A stretch of 64,000 nucleotides of DNA from Streptomyces sp. NBC_01235 (GCF_035989285.1 NZ_CP108513.1:1612001-1676000); one strand, 5' to 3'. Positions 1 to 15,869 are shown, numbered from the stretch's first letter. The notes: generated from the sequence alone by a model not told the origin. Numbers and translations are program-made.

Positions 1-13
1 ACCCGCGCGCTCC

Positions 14-46
14 TCTCAACCCGATCTCAACCCGATCTCAACCCGA
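14..46. repeat. Three tandem copies of an 11-bp unit
   Basis: The unit TCTCAACCCGA occurs three times back to back, followed by a long pyrimidine-rich stretch to about 175. No gene is visible in 1-305; the last 100 bases are the leader of the downstream dehydrogenase and include a direct repeat of GCAACGT near 220-236. Function unknown. Confidence 0.7.
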
Positions 47-305
47 CCGAGGCGCCCGTCGCGCCGACCGACGCTCTCCTCGCCCGTCGACCCTCGCCCT
101 GCCCCGCCCCTCTCTTGCCCCGCCCCCCTGCCCCTCCCCCTCCCGTCCCTCCTTGCCCCTCCGCCCCCAACAGCCTCACCCGTCGCCCAGGGAAGCGGTC
201 ACCTCCTCCGACCAGCGCCGCAACGTAACTGCAACGTCCGCGTCTCTAGCCTCGCGCGGAGAGCTGTCCAATGGCGGGCAGCGCTGCTGAGGGAGGCAGA
301 ACAGG

Positions 306-1829
306 ATGACCCGTTACGCGGCGCCCGGCACCGAGGGCGCGATCGTCTCCTACCAGGCGCGGTACGACCACTACATCGGCGGCGAGTACGTGCCCCCGGC
401 TCGGGGGCAGTACTTCGAGAACCCGTCACCGGTGAACGGGGAGACGTTCACGGAGGTGGCACGCGGCACGGCGGAGGACGTGGAGCGGGCGCTCGACGCG
501 GCGCACGCGGCCGCGCCGAGCTGGGGCCGCGCCTCGGCGACCGAGCGCTCCGACATCCTGCTGAAGATCGCCGACCGCATGGAGGCGTACCTGGAGCCCC
601 TCGCCGTCGCGGAGAGCTGGGAGAACGGCAAGCCGGTCCGCGAGACGCTGGCGGCGGACATCCCGTTGGCCATCGACCACTTCCGCTACTTCGCCGGCGC
701 GGTCCGCTCCCAGGAGGGTTCGCTCAGCGAGGTCGACGACGACACAGTGGCATACCACTTCCACGAGCCGCTCGGTGTCGTCGCGCAGATCATCCCGTGG
801 AACTTCCCCATCCTGATGGCCACATGGAAGCTCGCACCCGCCCTCGCCGCGGGCAACACAGTGGTCATCAAGCCCGCCGAGCAGACCCCGGTCTCCCTGC
901 ACTACTGGATGAGCCTGGTCGCGGACCTGCTGCCGCCGGGCGTGGTGAACATCGTCAACGGCTTCGGCGAGGAGGCGGGCAAGCCGCTGGCGTCCAGCCC
1001 GCGGGTGGCGAAGGTCGCGTTCACGGGCGAGACGTCCACCGGGAGGCTGATCATGCAGTACGCCGCGGAGAACCTGAAGCCTGTCACGCTGGAACTGGGC
1101 GGCAAGTCGCCGAATCTCTTCTTCGACGACGTGTGGGACAAGGACGACGACCTGCGCGACAAAGCCCTCGAAGGCTTCACCATGTTCGCGCTGAACCAGG
1201 GCGAGGTGTGCACCTGCCCCTCGCGCGGTCTGATCCAGCGCGGCAACTACGGCGACTTCCTCCGGGCGGCCGTCGCCCGCACCGAGCTCATCAAACCCGG
1301 CCACCCCCTCGACACGGACACGATGATCGGCGCGCAGGCGTCCGGCGAACAGCTCGCGAAGATCCTCTCTTACATCGACATCGGCCGGAAGGAGGGCGCC
1401 AAGATCCTCACGGGCGGCGAACGCGCCGAGTACGACGGCGAGTTGAAGGGCGGCTACTACGTCCGGCCGACGATCTTCGAGGGTGACAACCGCATGCGGA
1501 TCTTCCAGGAGGAGATCTTCGGTCCGGTCGTTTCGGTGGCCTCGTTCGACGACTTCGACGACGCCATCAAGATCGCCAACGACACGTCGTACGGCCTCGG
1601 GGCCGGGGTGTGGACACGGGACATCAACACGGCGTACCGCGCGGGCCGGGCGATCCAGGCGGGCCGGGTGTGGACGAACTGCTACCACGCGTACCCGGCA
1701 CATGCCGCGTTCGGCGGCTACAAGCAGTCGGGGATCGGCCGCGAGACGCACAAGATGATGCTGGAGCACTACCAGCAGACGAAGAACCTGCTGGTCAGCT
1801 ACTCGCCGAAGAAGCTGGGCTTCTTCTAG
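306..1829 (+). CDS. Acetaldehyde-type aldehyde dehydrogenase (ExaC/AldB-like)
   Basis: A 507-residue NAD(P)-dependent aldehyde dehydrogenase, likely cytoplasmic, oxidising acetaldehyde or related short aldehydes to acids. The Rossmann-side motif IIPWNFP lies near residue 160. The catalytic base Glu lies in LELGGKSPN near residue 265. The catalytic Cys lies in GEVCTCPSR near residue 302, and the double Cys there is typical of the ExaC/AcoD acetaldehyde dehydrogenase subgroup. Full length for the family, ending in the hydrophobic tail SPKKLGFF. The ATG at 306 follows GAGGGAGG about 10 bases upstream. It stands alone with its own terminator and is the only gene before the CAZyme array. A degenerate copy of its last 53 bases and its terminator reappears 50 kb away at 52178. 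The exact substrate is inferred. Confidence 0.93.
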   Translation: MTRYAAPGTEGAIVSYQARYDHYIGGEYVPPARGQYFENPSPVNGETFTEVARGTAEDVERALDAAHAAAPSWGRASATERSDILLKIADRMEAYLEPLAVAESWENGKPVRETLAADIPLAIDHFRYFAGAVRSQEGSLSEVDDDTVAYHFHEPLGVVAQIIPWNFPILMATWKLAPALAAGNTVVIKPAEQTPVSLHYWMSLVADLLPPGVVNIVNGFGEEAGKPLASSPRVAKVAFTGETSTGRLIMQYAAENLKPVTLELGGKSPNLFFDDVWDKDDDLRDKALEGFTMFALNQGEVCTCPSRGLIQRGNYGDFLRAAVARTELIKPGHPLDTDTMIGAQASGEQLAKILSYIDIGRKEGAKILTGGERAEYDGELKGGYYVRPTIFEGDNRMRIFQEEIFGPVVSVASFDDFDDAIKIANDTSYGLGAGVWTRDINTAYRAGRAIQAGRVWTNCYHAYPAHAAFGGYKQSGIGRETHKMMLEHYQQTKNLLVSYSPKKLGFF

Positions 1830-1841
1830 ACACAGAAAAGG

Positions 1842-1875
1842 GGCGCCTGACCAGGCAAGATGCCCGTCAGGCGCC
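1842..1875 (+). terminator. Hairpin terminator after aldehyde dehydrogenase
   Basis: Perfect 10-bp inverted repeat GGCGCCTGAC / GTCAGGCGCC with a 14-base loop, 12 bases after the stop codon. The plus side has no T run, but the minus side does (CCCCTTTT), so it may act in both directions. The same stem recurs at 52246-52279. Confidence 0.75.
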
Positions 1876-2050
1876 CTCCACAGAGTACGGCTGAGCAGTA
1901 AGCCGAAACGCTCCCTTACTTCCGATATACCCCACTCGTAGCCCAGCTCTGACCAGCAGTTCCGGGACATATCCGGGCCAAGGTCCCGCTTATAGGGCCG
2001 TTGATTTCTCTGAACTGTCGTCAGGACCGCACGTTGGTGGAACATCGGAA

Positions 2051-2398
2051 TCACGTTCGTTCCTCTGGCCGGGGCTGGTGCGAAACGGCGGGGGCGGTGG
2101 TCGTGGGGATGCCGAGGTCGGCGATGCGGCGGCCGGCGGGGCGCCGGTCAAGTTGGGCGAGTTTCTCCTTTGCTCCGGCAAGGCTCACTTGCAGCCCTTC
2201 CACCTCGCCGAGCCATCCTTCGCGTTCGGCATCCAGCAGGCGCACCCGGTTGCGGGCCGCGTCGGACCGCTCCATGGCGCGGTGGTGCAACTCGGGTGCC
2301 ATTCTTCGCTCCAGAGACTGCTGTGCCTGCGCGCCTCCACGCATCACACGGCCGACGGAATGTTCTTGTTGAAGCGCAGGAGGTTGCGCGGGTCCCAC
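2051..2398 (-). pseudogene. Remnant resembling the C-terminal tail of an actinobacterial integrase
   Basis: Coding-like stretch on the minus strand. Its core contains EREGWLGEVEGLQVSLAG and continues with KEKLAQLDRR and DLGIPT. From memory this resembles the coiled tail of phage/transposon-type tyrosine integrases of Streptomyces, but no catalytic Arg/His/Tyr part is present, so it can only be a fragment. The rest of the 1876-2718 gap holds nothing else I can assign. A related-looking tail occurs at 28772-28984, so the CAZyme array lies between the two. Family assignment is tentative. Confidence 0.4.
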
Positions 2399-2718
2399 GC
2401 GGCCTTACCAGACGGTCGGGAATCCCGGAACCGTGCATGTGGCGCCGGTTCGCCACCGGCTTCACCGGCCCCGACGGGCGGCTGCGGTACAACGGCCGGC
2501 TCACCGCGCACGACGGCGTGAACGACTTCTGGGCGCAGCCGACTCCAGTCCCCACTCCAGCACGATCCGTCTGACGCCCGGGCTCGGCCTCCGCACCCAG
2601 GTCCCGTCCTGCCGGTCGCCGTTCAGCGGGCCGGGCTCACCTGGCTCACCCTGAGCCGCCGATGCCGGCCAGTCCCAGTGCGCTCCGCGAGGCGTGCCCG
2701 GCCCGGACAGTGGTGGAG

Positions 2719-4068
2719 TCAGTCGAGGTTCCACTTCTGGTTGGTGCCGCCGGTGCAGGTCCACAGTTGGACCGGGGCGCCGTTGGCGGTGGAGGCGCCG
2801 GTGACGTCCAGGCACAGGCCGGACTGCGCGCCGGTGACGGTCCCGTCGGCGTTGAGGTTCCACCGCTGGTTCGCCCCGCCGTTGCACGGCCAGGTGTCCA
2901 CCTTGGTGCCGGCGGTGGTCTGGTTGTTGTAGGCGTCCAGGCACAAGGTGGTTCCCGACATGGTCACCGTCAGCTGCCCGGACCCGGTACGGGTCCAGAT
3001 CTGGCCGGCCCCGCCCCGGCAATCCCCGATCTGCAACTGCGTACCCCCCGTCGTCGACGCGTTCGGCACGTCCAGGCACTTGCCCGCACCCACCGCATGC
3101 AGCTCACCGGAGGTGCTGGGCGGCGGGGTGGTGGTGCCGCCGCTGTCGAGACCGAGGAAGGTGATGGCGTAGGCGAGCATGCCGGGCTGCGGCAGGGTGT
3201 GGCCCGTGCCTGCGATGCTGATGCCTTCGACGGGGGACTGCGGGCCGGTGCCGCCGTAGCGGGTGCGGGTCCAGGCCGACTGCGGCCGATCGGTGGCGGC
3301 GGGTGTCTGGCTCAGGACGTGGAGGTTGGTCCACTGCTTGATCTCCTCGCCGAAGTTGGGATAGGCGAGGGTCGTGTCGGTGGTGCCGTGCCACACCTGC
3401 ATGCGCGGGTAGCCTCCGGTGTAGCCCGGATACATGGAACGGGCCAGGTCACCCCACTGCTGAGCCGATTTGATGACATTGCCGCCGGAGCACTGGCCGT
3501 TCCACTGGGAACCGTCCCTGGTGGCGAAGCAGCCCGCCGGCACCCCGGAGAACGCGGAGGCGGCACTGAAGACATCGGGGTACTCGGCGGCCAGCACATT
3601 CGTCATCATGGCTCCTGACGAGAATCCGCTGACGGCGATGCGGGCCGGGTCGACGTTGTAGTGCTGCCGTGTGTAGCCGACCATCGACATGATGCCGGTG
3701 GAGTCGCTGCCGCCATCACGCCTGAGCGCCGCCGGTGACGAGACGTCGAAGCAGTGCCCGTCGCGGGTGGCCTCGGGCAGGACGATGATGTAGCCGTACC
3801 GGTCGGCGGCGGTGACGTAGTCGTGTCCGTTGCCGCCGAAGACCGCCCCCGCCGAGCCCCCGCAGTAGTGGACCAGGACCAGCAGGGCGGGCTTGGGCGC
3901 CAGGTGGTCGGGCACGTAGAGGTACATGTTGAGGTTGGTGGGGTTGCGCCCGAAGCCGGTGATGTGGGTCAGGCTCGCCGCGGCCGCGGGTTGGGGCACC
4001 AGGAGCGTGAAGGCTGCGGCCAGTGGCAGTAACACCATCGCCAGGACCGCGCGCAGAATGCGTCTCAC
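2719..4068 (-). CDS. Secreted CE1/PHB-depolymerase-type esterase with C-terminal CBM13
   Basis: 449 residues. A Sec signal peptide (about 1-31) is followed by an alpha/beta-hydrolase domain of the LpqC/PHB-depolymerase (CE1) type, whose nucleophile motif GFSSG puts the Ser near 150. The catalytic His is probably in GTGHTLP near 296. A Pro/Thr linker leads to a three-repeat ricin-B module (about 320-449) starting HAVGAGKCLDV. Members of this group are acetyl-xylan or feruloyl esterases, so the likely job is removing acyl groups from xylan outside the cell. The GTG start at 4068 is preceded by GAGG 7 bases upstream. It is the last gene of the minus-strand CAZyme array; the 549-bp gap before it holds two decayed glycosidase ends. 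Confidence 0.88.
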   Translation of the reverse strand: MRRILRAVLAMVLLPLAAAFTLLVPQPAAAASLTHITGFGRNPTNLNMYLYVPDHLAPKPALLVLVHYCGGSAGAVFGGNGHDYVTAADRYGYIIVLPEATRDGHCFDVSSPAALRRDGGSDSTGIMSMVGYTRQHYNVDPARIAVSGFSSGAMMTNVLAAEYPDVFSAASAFSGVPAGCFATRDGSQWNGQCSGGNVIKSAQQWGDLARSMYPGYTGGYPRMQVWHGTTDTTLAYPNFGEEIKQWTNLHVLSQTPAATDRPQSAWTRTRYGGTGPQSPVEGISIAGTGHTLPQPGMLAYAITFLGLDSGGTTTPPPSTSGELHAVGAGKCLDVPNASTTGGTQLQIGDCRGGAGQIWTRTGSGQLTVTMSGTTLCLDAYNNQTTAGTKVDTWPCNGGANQRWNLNADGTVTGAQSGLCLDVTGASTANGAPVQLWTCTGGTNQKWNLD

Positions 4069-4225
4069 AAGTGAACCTCGTTTCCGGTGATCGGTATGGG
4101 CCGGGTGTGGCTCGCCCGGCGACGGTTCACACCGGGCAGGCCGGGCGTCCGGCGTCGGTGCCGGTGCCGGTGGGGTGCGGCTCCGAAGCGAACCTCGCCC
4201 CCTTTGGTGCGCCGGCGGTGGGTGG

Positions 4226-4330
4226 TCAGCCGACGGCTGTGGCGAAGATGTGCATGGCCACTTGGCCTGACACCGCGTCGGAGCCGACGTTCGGCAGGGT
4301 CAGGTAGGCCACGGTCTTGCCTGCCTGGAG
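4226..4330 (-). pseudogene. C-terminal scrap of a secreted protein, probably a glycosidase
   Basis: The minus strand reads KTVAYLTLPNVG, then AMHIFATAVG and a stop at 4226. This looks like the last beta-strands of the C-terminal accessory domain seen on many actinobacterial glycoside hydrolases. Nothing upstream in the same frame continues the domain; the neighbouring sequence is a different decayed gene. The family is an inference from the ending only. Confidence 0.4.
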
Positions 4331-4452
4331 CGGTGCTGGTTCTGTGCATCGCGCGCCTCCTTGCGCATCGTCGGGGAGCAGCCGCTCGGGGTCGTGCCCA
4401 GGGGCCTGTGCCGCGCGGCTGCGGGCGACACCGCCCCGGCCATGGCCCGGCT

Positions 4453-4600
4453 CAGCGACAGCCGGCCGCGGTGATGTCGGCCTGTACCGCGTTGCCGCCG
4501 GCGTCCGACGGGTGGCCGGGACGACGACGCCCTCCTGGAACGTGCCGGCGCTGAGGTGGGCGCCCCAGTTGGTCTGCGGGGCCAGGCCCGCACGGTGCCG
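4453..4600 (-). pseudogene. Frameshifted 3' end of a GH54 alpha-L-arabinofuranosidase
   Basis: One frame gives LSAGTFQEGVVV; after a 1-bp shift a second frame gives DAGGNAVQADITAAGCR and a stop. The intact GH54 gene at 15992-17494 ends with LSAGTFYEGAIVAGYPSDAT and then NAVQANIAGAGYR and a stop, and the two DNA segments align base by base apart from one missing base. It is therefore a relic of a fourth GH54 gene, of the type that ends with the catalytic domain and no trailing lectin module. It lies 18 bases from the next esterase gene. Confidence 0.75.
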
Positions 4601-4617
4601 TGCCTGGCCCCGGTGTG

Positions 4618-8126
<3,509 letters not shown>

Positions 8127-8193
8127 GTGGGGGCCTCTCGGGGGAATTGACGGAGGTGCTGCGGGAGTCGGTGGCTGTCAGCCGGTCGCCGGT

Positions 8194-10656
<2,463 letters not shown>

Positions 10657-10680
10657 TCACAGGGCCCGATGGCTGTGTGG

Positions 10681-12513
10681 TCAGCGCAGGAGGAAGTCCT
10701 GGTTCGTGCCGGGCGCGTTCTTGCACGACCACTGGTCCAGTTGCTGACCCGGGTTGCTGCCGGCGCCGTAGACGTCAAGGCAGAGGCCGCTGTTCCGGTT
10801 CTGGAACGCGTAGGAGCCGTCGGACTGCCGCACCGGCAGCCAGAGGCTGTTGGCCGCCGTACCGGGTGCCTGTTGCACGATGTCCGGAGTGCCTGGCGTC
10901 GTGGAGCCGCCGGCGACCGCCACGTCCTGACCGGAGTTCTGAGCCCGCAGTTCGCCGTAGCCGCCCGAGGCCGGCACGAACTGGAACCGCTGGTTGCTCT
11001 GCCCGTTGCACGTCCACTGGTCGATCGCGGCGCCCGGGCTGCCGGAGTTGCCGTACACGTCCATGCACAGGCTGTCGCCGGCGACCACGAGTTGGTGGTA
11101 GCCGTCGGGGAAGCCGCCGCCGCTGGACGAGGCCGGTGTCAGATAGACGGCGAACGCGTCGTGCGCGCCCTGGAACGTGAACGGCACGGTGATCGAGCCG
11201 CCGGAGGTGCTCACGTTCTGGTCGTACACAGTCTGTGGGGCAGCAAGCGGCGCCTGGTCCGGGATGCGGTGCACGGTGACTTTCACACCGTCGGCGTTCG
11301 CGAGCCAGGGTACGGACGCCAGCCCGTCGAAGGTCACGGACGCGGCCCCGGTGTACCCGTTCGAGTCGCCGATGATCGCCACCGCGCGCTTGTTCGAGGA
11401 GTCCTCGGAGGCCGAGATCGCCGTCGAGCCGACCTGGCCGGAGGTGTCCACGAGGGTGCCGGTCATGTCGGCGTAGTCCCTGAGCGCCCACCAGTTGCCG
11501 GTCGGCTGCCAGCTGCCCCCGCTCTGGGTCAGGACTCCGGTCAGGTTCGGGGTGACGCAGCACACCCAGTTGCCGCGCATCGCGTTGGTGTACCCGGACT
11601 GCGCGAACCGCGCCAGGTACCACGCTGTCATCCCGGCGGTCTGCCGGTCGGCCGGCTGGTACTCGTTCGAGGACAGCGGCAGCGGACCGATGCCCGCCGC
11701 GGTCAGGTCGCTGTTCAGGGTCCGCGCGACGGTGACCGGGTCGTCGACATCGCCCTCGTTATGGTTGGTGATCATGTCCGGCACCGTCCCGGCCGCCTTC
11801 ACGTGCGCGAGCCAGGTCTGCCATTCACCCGGGTTGCGCTGCGGGGTGAACGCGAGTGACGGCCCCACGATCTGTGCCCCGGGGGCGATGCGCCGGATCT
11901 CCCGGTAGGCGGTGTCCCACATCCGGAAGTACTGGGTGCTGTTCACGCCACGGGTCCAGAAGGCGGAGATGTCCGGCTCGTTCCAGATGTCGTAGGAGAA
12001 CTTGAGCCCCGAAGCCTGCAGCGCTCCCACCGTGGAGTCGATGAAGCTGACCCAGTTGGAGCAGTCGCCGTCGTCGCACGGGTACCGCGTGTTCGACGGC
12101 TGGCCGCCGTTCGCACCGTAGATGTCGCTCACCAGCACCTGGTACTGCGCGTGATAGGGCGGCCGGGTGAGCCGTTTCGCCTGCGCGGTGATCGAGTCGA
12201 GGTCGGCCCGGGTGGCCGAGCCGTACTGGTAGCCGTCCCTGATCCAGCCGCCGGAGAACCATCCGCCGCCGCGGAAGGCGTTGATCCCCAGCGGCTTGAC
12301 GAACTGGTCCACCGGTTGGCTGCCGTCTTGCGTGAAACCATAGAGAAACCCCTCACCCACGCCGGTCGACGGGCCCCGCGTCGACGCCAGGTTCACGCTC
12401 AGCACCTCGCCCGAGGCGGCCCGGCCCTCGGCCGTCGACAGCAGTTGCAGCACGAACCCCAAGACGATGCCGACTGCCAGTACCAGACGGCCGGGCCTCG
12501 CTCTCGTCCTCAT
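10681..12513 (-). CDS. Secreted clan-A glycosidase (GH39-like) with C-terminal RICIN domain
   Basis: 610 residues. Signal peptide about 1-33. The barrel domain (about 35-380) carries the proton donor motif YDIWNEPD and a probable nucleophile Glu in SSNEYQ, the pattern of GH39 beta-xylosidases and relatives. A beta-sandwich follows, then a RICIN module (about 465-610) that begins GYHQLVVAGDSLCMDVYG and ends GTNQDF. That lectin module is a close sister of the one on the beta-helix protein at 20549-22999, not of the HAVGAGKCLDV type used elsewhere in the array. Likely an exo-acting xylosidase or arabinosidase; substrate not determinable by eye. Confidence 0.8.
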   Translation of the reverse strand: MRTRARPGRLVLAVGIVLGFVLQLLSTAEGRAASGEVLSVNLASTRGPSTGVGEGFLYGFTQDGSQPVDQFVKPLGINAFRGGGWFSGGWIRDGYQYGSATRADLDSITAQAKRLTRPPYHAQYQVLVSDIYGANGGQPSNTRYPCDDGDCSNWVSFIDSTVGALQASGLKFSYDIWNEPDISAFWTRGVNSTQYFRMWDTAYREIRRIAPGAQIVGPSLAFTPQRNPGEWQTWLAHVKAAGTVPDMITNHNEGDVDDPVTVARTLNSDLTAAGIGPLPLSSNEYQPADRQTAGMTAWYLARFAQSGYTNAMRGNWVCCVTPNLTGVLTQSGGSWQPTGNWWALRDYADMTGTLVDTSGQVGSTAISASEDSSNKRAVAIIGDSNGYTGAASVTFDGLASVPWLANADGVKVTVHRIPDQAPLAAPQTVYDQNVSTSGGSITVPFTFQGAHDAFAVYLTPASSSGGGFPDGYHQLVVAGDSLCMDVYGNSGSPGAAIDQWTCNGQSNQRFQFVPASGGYGELRAQNSGQDVAVAGGSTTPGTPDIVQQAPGTAANSLWLPVRQSDGSYAFQNRNSGLCLDVYGAGSNPGQQLDQWSCKNAPGTNQDFLLR

Positions 12514-12612
12514 TCGGTCCTCCTGTGGTTCGGCGCGTGGGCGGTGCGGTGACGCGCCGGGACGGTGGTCGGGTGCCGCCCCGGCGCTCAGTGATGCGGG
12601 TTCCCTACGGAG

Positions 12613-14145
12613 TCAGCTCAGCGACCACTGCTGGTTGGATCCGCCGTTGCAGGTCCACAGTTCTACGGCGGTGCCGTTGGCGGTGGCGGCGCCGGTCACG
12701 TCCAGGCACAGGCCGGACTGGGCGCTGGTGATGGTGCCGTTGGCGTCGCGGTTCCACTGCTGGTTGGTCTGGCCGTTGCAGGTCCAGGTGATGACCTTGG
12801 TGCCGGGACTGGTGCCCTGGTTGGAGGCGTCAAGGCACAGTTGGCTGCCGCCGGAGTACACGGTGAGCTGGTGGGAGGCGGTCTGCGACCAGGTCTGGTT
12901 CGCCGCGCCGGTGCAGTCCCGGATCTGCGTCTGCGCACCCGGCGTCGTGGACGCGCCCGGTACCTCCAGACACCTGCCCGCACCCACCGCATGCAGCGCA
13001 CCCGTCGTGTTGCCACCGCCGCCGCCCGCCCCGTAGCCGGCGGCGGTGATGGCGGCCTGCACGGCGTTCTCGGTGGCGTCGGAGGGGTAGCCCGCCGTCA
13101 TCGCGCCTTCGAAGAACTCGCCCACGCCATTGGGACTGTTGTCGCCCCCGGTGCCGAGCAGGACCGAACTGTCGACCTTCATCGGTGAGTAGCCGTTCGG
13201 CAAAGGGCCGGAGAAGGTGGTGGTCAGGCCGCCGCTCGCGCCGTTGCCGTATTTGAGGGTGAAGTTGCTGGTGCCGTTGTTCTTCAGCCACGCGCTGACG
13301 AACGGGTAGTGCACACCGGTGTTGTTGGGATCTTTGTTGGAGCCGGTGTTGGTGTGGTACATGCCGTTCTCCAGATCGGCCTCGACCCACGGACCGTTGC
13401 CGGTGCATCCGCCGAACCAGCAGGCGTTGCCCCAGTAGATGGCGTTCATGGTGGCGTTGCCGGTGTCGGTGTGGGAGTTCTCACCGCTGCCGTAGTCGAA
13501 GCAGCACCACTGGTTCGTGTAGTTCGACGACGTCACCATGTAGATGCCTTCGGGCTGGGAGCCGGTGGCCACGCCGCTCGCGTGGTCGCGCCGGTAGCCG
13601 ACGCCGGGGGTGACCTTGACGCCGAAGACCTGGTGTCCGGCCGCGGTCACCGGCAGGGCCATGGCGTCCGCCCCGACGTCGGACCCGCCTGGGCCAGGAC
13701 CCTTCCAGTAGCCGCCCCAGGAGATCGGCAGGTCGTTGTGCTTGGCGGTCTGGTCGTAGATCTTCGTGATCGTGCACGACGTACCCGAGCAGAACGAGAC
13801 CTGGGAAGCGGCGTCGGCGTACCCGCCCGCGCTGAGCACTCCGATGTCGCGGTAGCTGTGATCGGAGGCCCGCTGGATCTGGTACAGCGGCCCGTTGTAC
13901 GACGCGAAGAGCGCCCTGGTCGTGGAGTGCGCCGTCACACAGGGCGTACCGCCCGCGGCATAGATGTCACACGGAAGCGACGTGTCCGCCGCGCGGTGGG
14001 CCGCCCGGTGGACGGTGGCGGTCGCACCGGGCTGCGAGGATGTGGCGAACGCCGGCGCGCCGAACGCGGCCACGGCCATCGCCAGGGCAACCAGGAGCAC
14101 GGCTTTCCATCGCCTTCGGCGGCGATCGATGGCTGGTTCGAGCAT
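12613..14145 (-). CDS. Secreted GH54 alpha-L-arabinofuranosidase B with C-terminal CBM13
   Basis: 510 residues from the ATG at 14145, which has GAGGAGG 5 bases upstream; an in-frame extension into the upstream gene lacks such a site. Signal peptide about 1-35. GH54 catalytic domain (about 55-375) begins LPCDIYAAGGTPCV. It shows the conserved CCFDYGSGE, whose Glu corresponds to the nucleophile of fungal AbfB, and LGTGGDNS, whose Asp corresponds to the acid/base. It ends GYPSDATENAVQAAITAAGY. A Gly linker and a ricin-B module follow (about 382-510). Fungal AbfB carries CBM42 here; this enzyme carries CBM13 instead. Should release arabinofuranose from arabinan and arabinoxylan. One of three intact GH54 genes in the array. 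Confidence 0.92.
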   Translation of the reverse strand: MLEPAIDRRRRRWKAVLLVALAMAVAAFGAPAFATSSQPGATATVHRAAHRAADTSLPCDIYAAGGTPCVTAHSTTRALFASYNGPLYQIQRASDHSYRDIGVLSAGGYADAASQVSFCSGTSCTITKIYDQTAKHNDLPISWGGYWKGPGPGGSDVGADAMALPVTAAGHQVFGVKVTPGVGYRRDHASGVATGSQPEGIYMVTSSNYTNQWCCFDYGSGENSHTDTGNATMNAIYWGNACWFGGCTGNGPWVEADLENGMYHTNTGSNKDPNNTGVHYPFVSAWLKNNGTSNFTLKYGNGASGGLTTTFSGPLPNGYSPMKVDSSVLLGTGGDNSPNGVGEFFEGAMTAGYPSDATENAVQAAITAAGYGAGGGGGNTTGALHAVGAGRCLEVPGASTTPGAQTQIRDCTGAANQTWSQTASHQLTVYSGGSQLCLDASNQGTSPGTKVITWTCNGQTNQQWNRDANGTITSAQSGLCLDVTGAATANGTAVELWTCNGGSNQQWSLS

Positions 14146-14216
14146 GGAGACCTCCTCTGCGGCGGTGTCGCCCCACGGCGGCGCCGAAGCTGCCAGTGGT
14201 CGATGCGGAGGGGGAC

Positions 14217-15869
14217 TCATCCCTGCGTCCACCGCTGGCTGCTGCTGCCGTTGCAGGTCCACAGCTCGGCGAGGGTTCCGTCAGCCGTGGCCCCTCCGGT
14301 GACGTCCAGGCACAGGCCGGACTGGACGCCGGTGATCGTGCCGTTGGAGTTCAGCGTCCACTGCTGGTTGGCGCCGCCATTGCACGACCAGATCTCCACC
14401 TTCGTCCCGGGGCTGTTCTGGTTGTTGTAGGCGTCCAGGCACATCTGGCGACTGCCGGAGTAGACGGTGAACTGGTTGGACGTGGAATGCGTCCATATCT
14501 GGTTGGCCCCGCCGTTGCAGCTCCAGATCTCCACCTGGGTGCCGGCGGTCGTGGTCGAGTTCGGCACGTCCAGGCACTTGCCCGCACCCACCGCGTGCAG
14601 CTCACCGGTCACGCTGGTGCCGCCGCCGCTGCTGGTGCCGCCCGCGACCCGGTACATCACCGTGCCGTGCGCCGGCACCGAGGCGCTGATCGTGCTGGAG
14701 GTGGTGGAGGCCGCCCCCGACCACAGGTCGGTCAGGGCATAACTGGACGCCCCGGTCTTCCCGATCGCGGCCGCGGTGGTGGTGATGGTCGCCGTCGAGC
14801 CCGTCTCGTTGAACAGCGCCACCGACACGTCCCCGTTGGCCAGCGGCTTGGCCAGCACGTCCAGGCCGCCCGAGGAGGAGACCATGGTGCCCTGCTTGCC
14901 CAGGGAATCCTGATCGACCGCGATCACCCGGGAGTTGGTCAGCGTGGACAAGGTGTCCGCACTGGCCGAGGGGATGTTGGTGCCCGCGATCAGCGGCGCG
15001 GCCATCTCCGCCCACAGACTGAACTCGCTGCGGCTCTCGGTGGCCGTCATCGAGCCGTTGCCGACCTCCAGCATGTCCGGGTCGTTCCAGTGGCCGGGAC
15101 CCGCGTAGGAGGCCAGCCCCACGTTGCTGTGGAAGATCGACAGCATGCTGGAGAAGCTCGCGCTGATGTCCCCGGTGGTGCGCCAGCTGTTGCCCACACC
15201 CGCGCCCCAGGTCCACACGTTCTCCTGGCCCCAGTTGCACAGGCTGAACAGGATCGGCCGGCCGGTCGCCGCCAGGGCGTCCCGCATCGCGGTGTACCGG
15301 GTCCGCGCGGGCACCCCGTTGCTGTTGCAGTTGTCGTACTTCAGATAGTCCACACCCCACGACGCGAAGGACTGCGCGTCCGTGGTCTCGTGCCCCAGGC
15401 TGCCCGGATACCCGGCACAGGTCGCGGTGCCCGCGTCCTCGTAGATCCCCAGTTTCAGCCCCAGCGAGTGCACGTAGTCCGCGGTGCCCTTGATGCCGTC
15501 GGGGAACTTGGCCGGATCCGGCACCAGGCGGCCGCCGGAATCGCGGTTATGGGTCATCCAGCAGTCGTCGATGTTGACGTACGAGTAGCCCGCCGCCTGC
15601 ATGCCGTTGGTGTGCATCGCCTGCGCGGTGGACTTGATCAGCGACTCGGAGACATTGCAGCCGTACGCGTTCCAGTCGTTGAAACCCATCTGCGGGGTCA
15701 GCGCGAGGCCGTTGCCCAGCGCGGCGGCTGGCTGCGCCGCGCCGAGGGCGAGGACGGGGGCGGCCACGGCGAGCAGCACGATCGAGAACGTGAGCGCCAG
15801 GGTCCTGCGCAAGGACAGCAGCGGGGGCAGCGGCCGCAGTCGCCTGGCTCTGTCAGTGATCACGGGCAT
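14217..15869 (-). CDS. Secreted GH27 alpha-galactosidase with C-terminal CBM13
   Basis: 550 residues. A long basic N-terminus and hydrophobic segment (about 22-50) form the signal peptide. The GH27 barrel begins LALTPQMGFNDWNAYGC. The nucleophile Asp is in YLKYDNC, the acid/base Asp in SWRTTGDI, and WNDPDMLEVGNG is also present. A C-terminal antiparallel beta domain ends near 405, and a ricin-B module (about 420-550, HAVGAGKCLDV type) completes the protein. It releases alpha-1,6-linked galactose from galactomannan, galactoglucomannan or arabinogalactan; a beta-L-arabinopyranosidase activity is known in some members and cannot be excluded. Start ATG at 15869 with GGAG about 10 bases upstream. 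The 122-bp gap upstream shows no clear operator. Confidence 0.93.
   Translation of the reverse strand: MPVITDRARRLRPLPPLLSLRRTLALTFSIVLLAVAAPVLALGAAQPAAALGNGLALTPQMGFNDWNAYGCNVSESLIKSTAQAMHTNGMQAAGYSYVNIDDCWMTHNRDSGGRLVPDPAKFPDGIKGTADYVHSLGLKLGIYEDAGTATCAGYPGSLGHETTDAQSFASWGVDYLKYDNCNSNGVPARTRYTAMRDALAATGRPILFSLCNWGQENVWTWGAGVGNSWRTTGDISASFSSMLSIFHSNVGLASYAGPGHWNDPDMLEVGNGSMTATESRSEFSLWAEMAAPLIAGTNIPSASADTLSTLTNSRVIAVDQDSLGKQGTMVSSSGGLDVLAKPLANGDVSVALFNETGSTATITTTAAAIGKTGASSYALTDLWSGAASTTSSTISASVPAHGTVMYRVAGGTSSGGGTSVTGELHAVGAGKCLDVPNSTTTAGTQVEIWSCNGGANQIWTHSTSNQFTVYSGSRQMCLDAYNNQNSPGTKVEIWSCNGGANQQWTLNSNGTITGVQSGLCLDVTGGATADGTLAELWTCNGSSSQRWTQG

Noticed and set aside
1..175. Considered the pyrimidine-rich left edge as coding
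   Set aside because: It is low-complexity C/T-rich sequence without a plausible start or domain.
426..2054. A 542-codon minus-strand frame over the aldehyde dehydrogenase
   Set aside because: It is the antisense shadow of a gene with clear catalytic motifs, with Arg/Val/Leu-biased composition.
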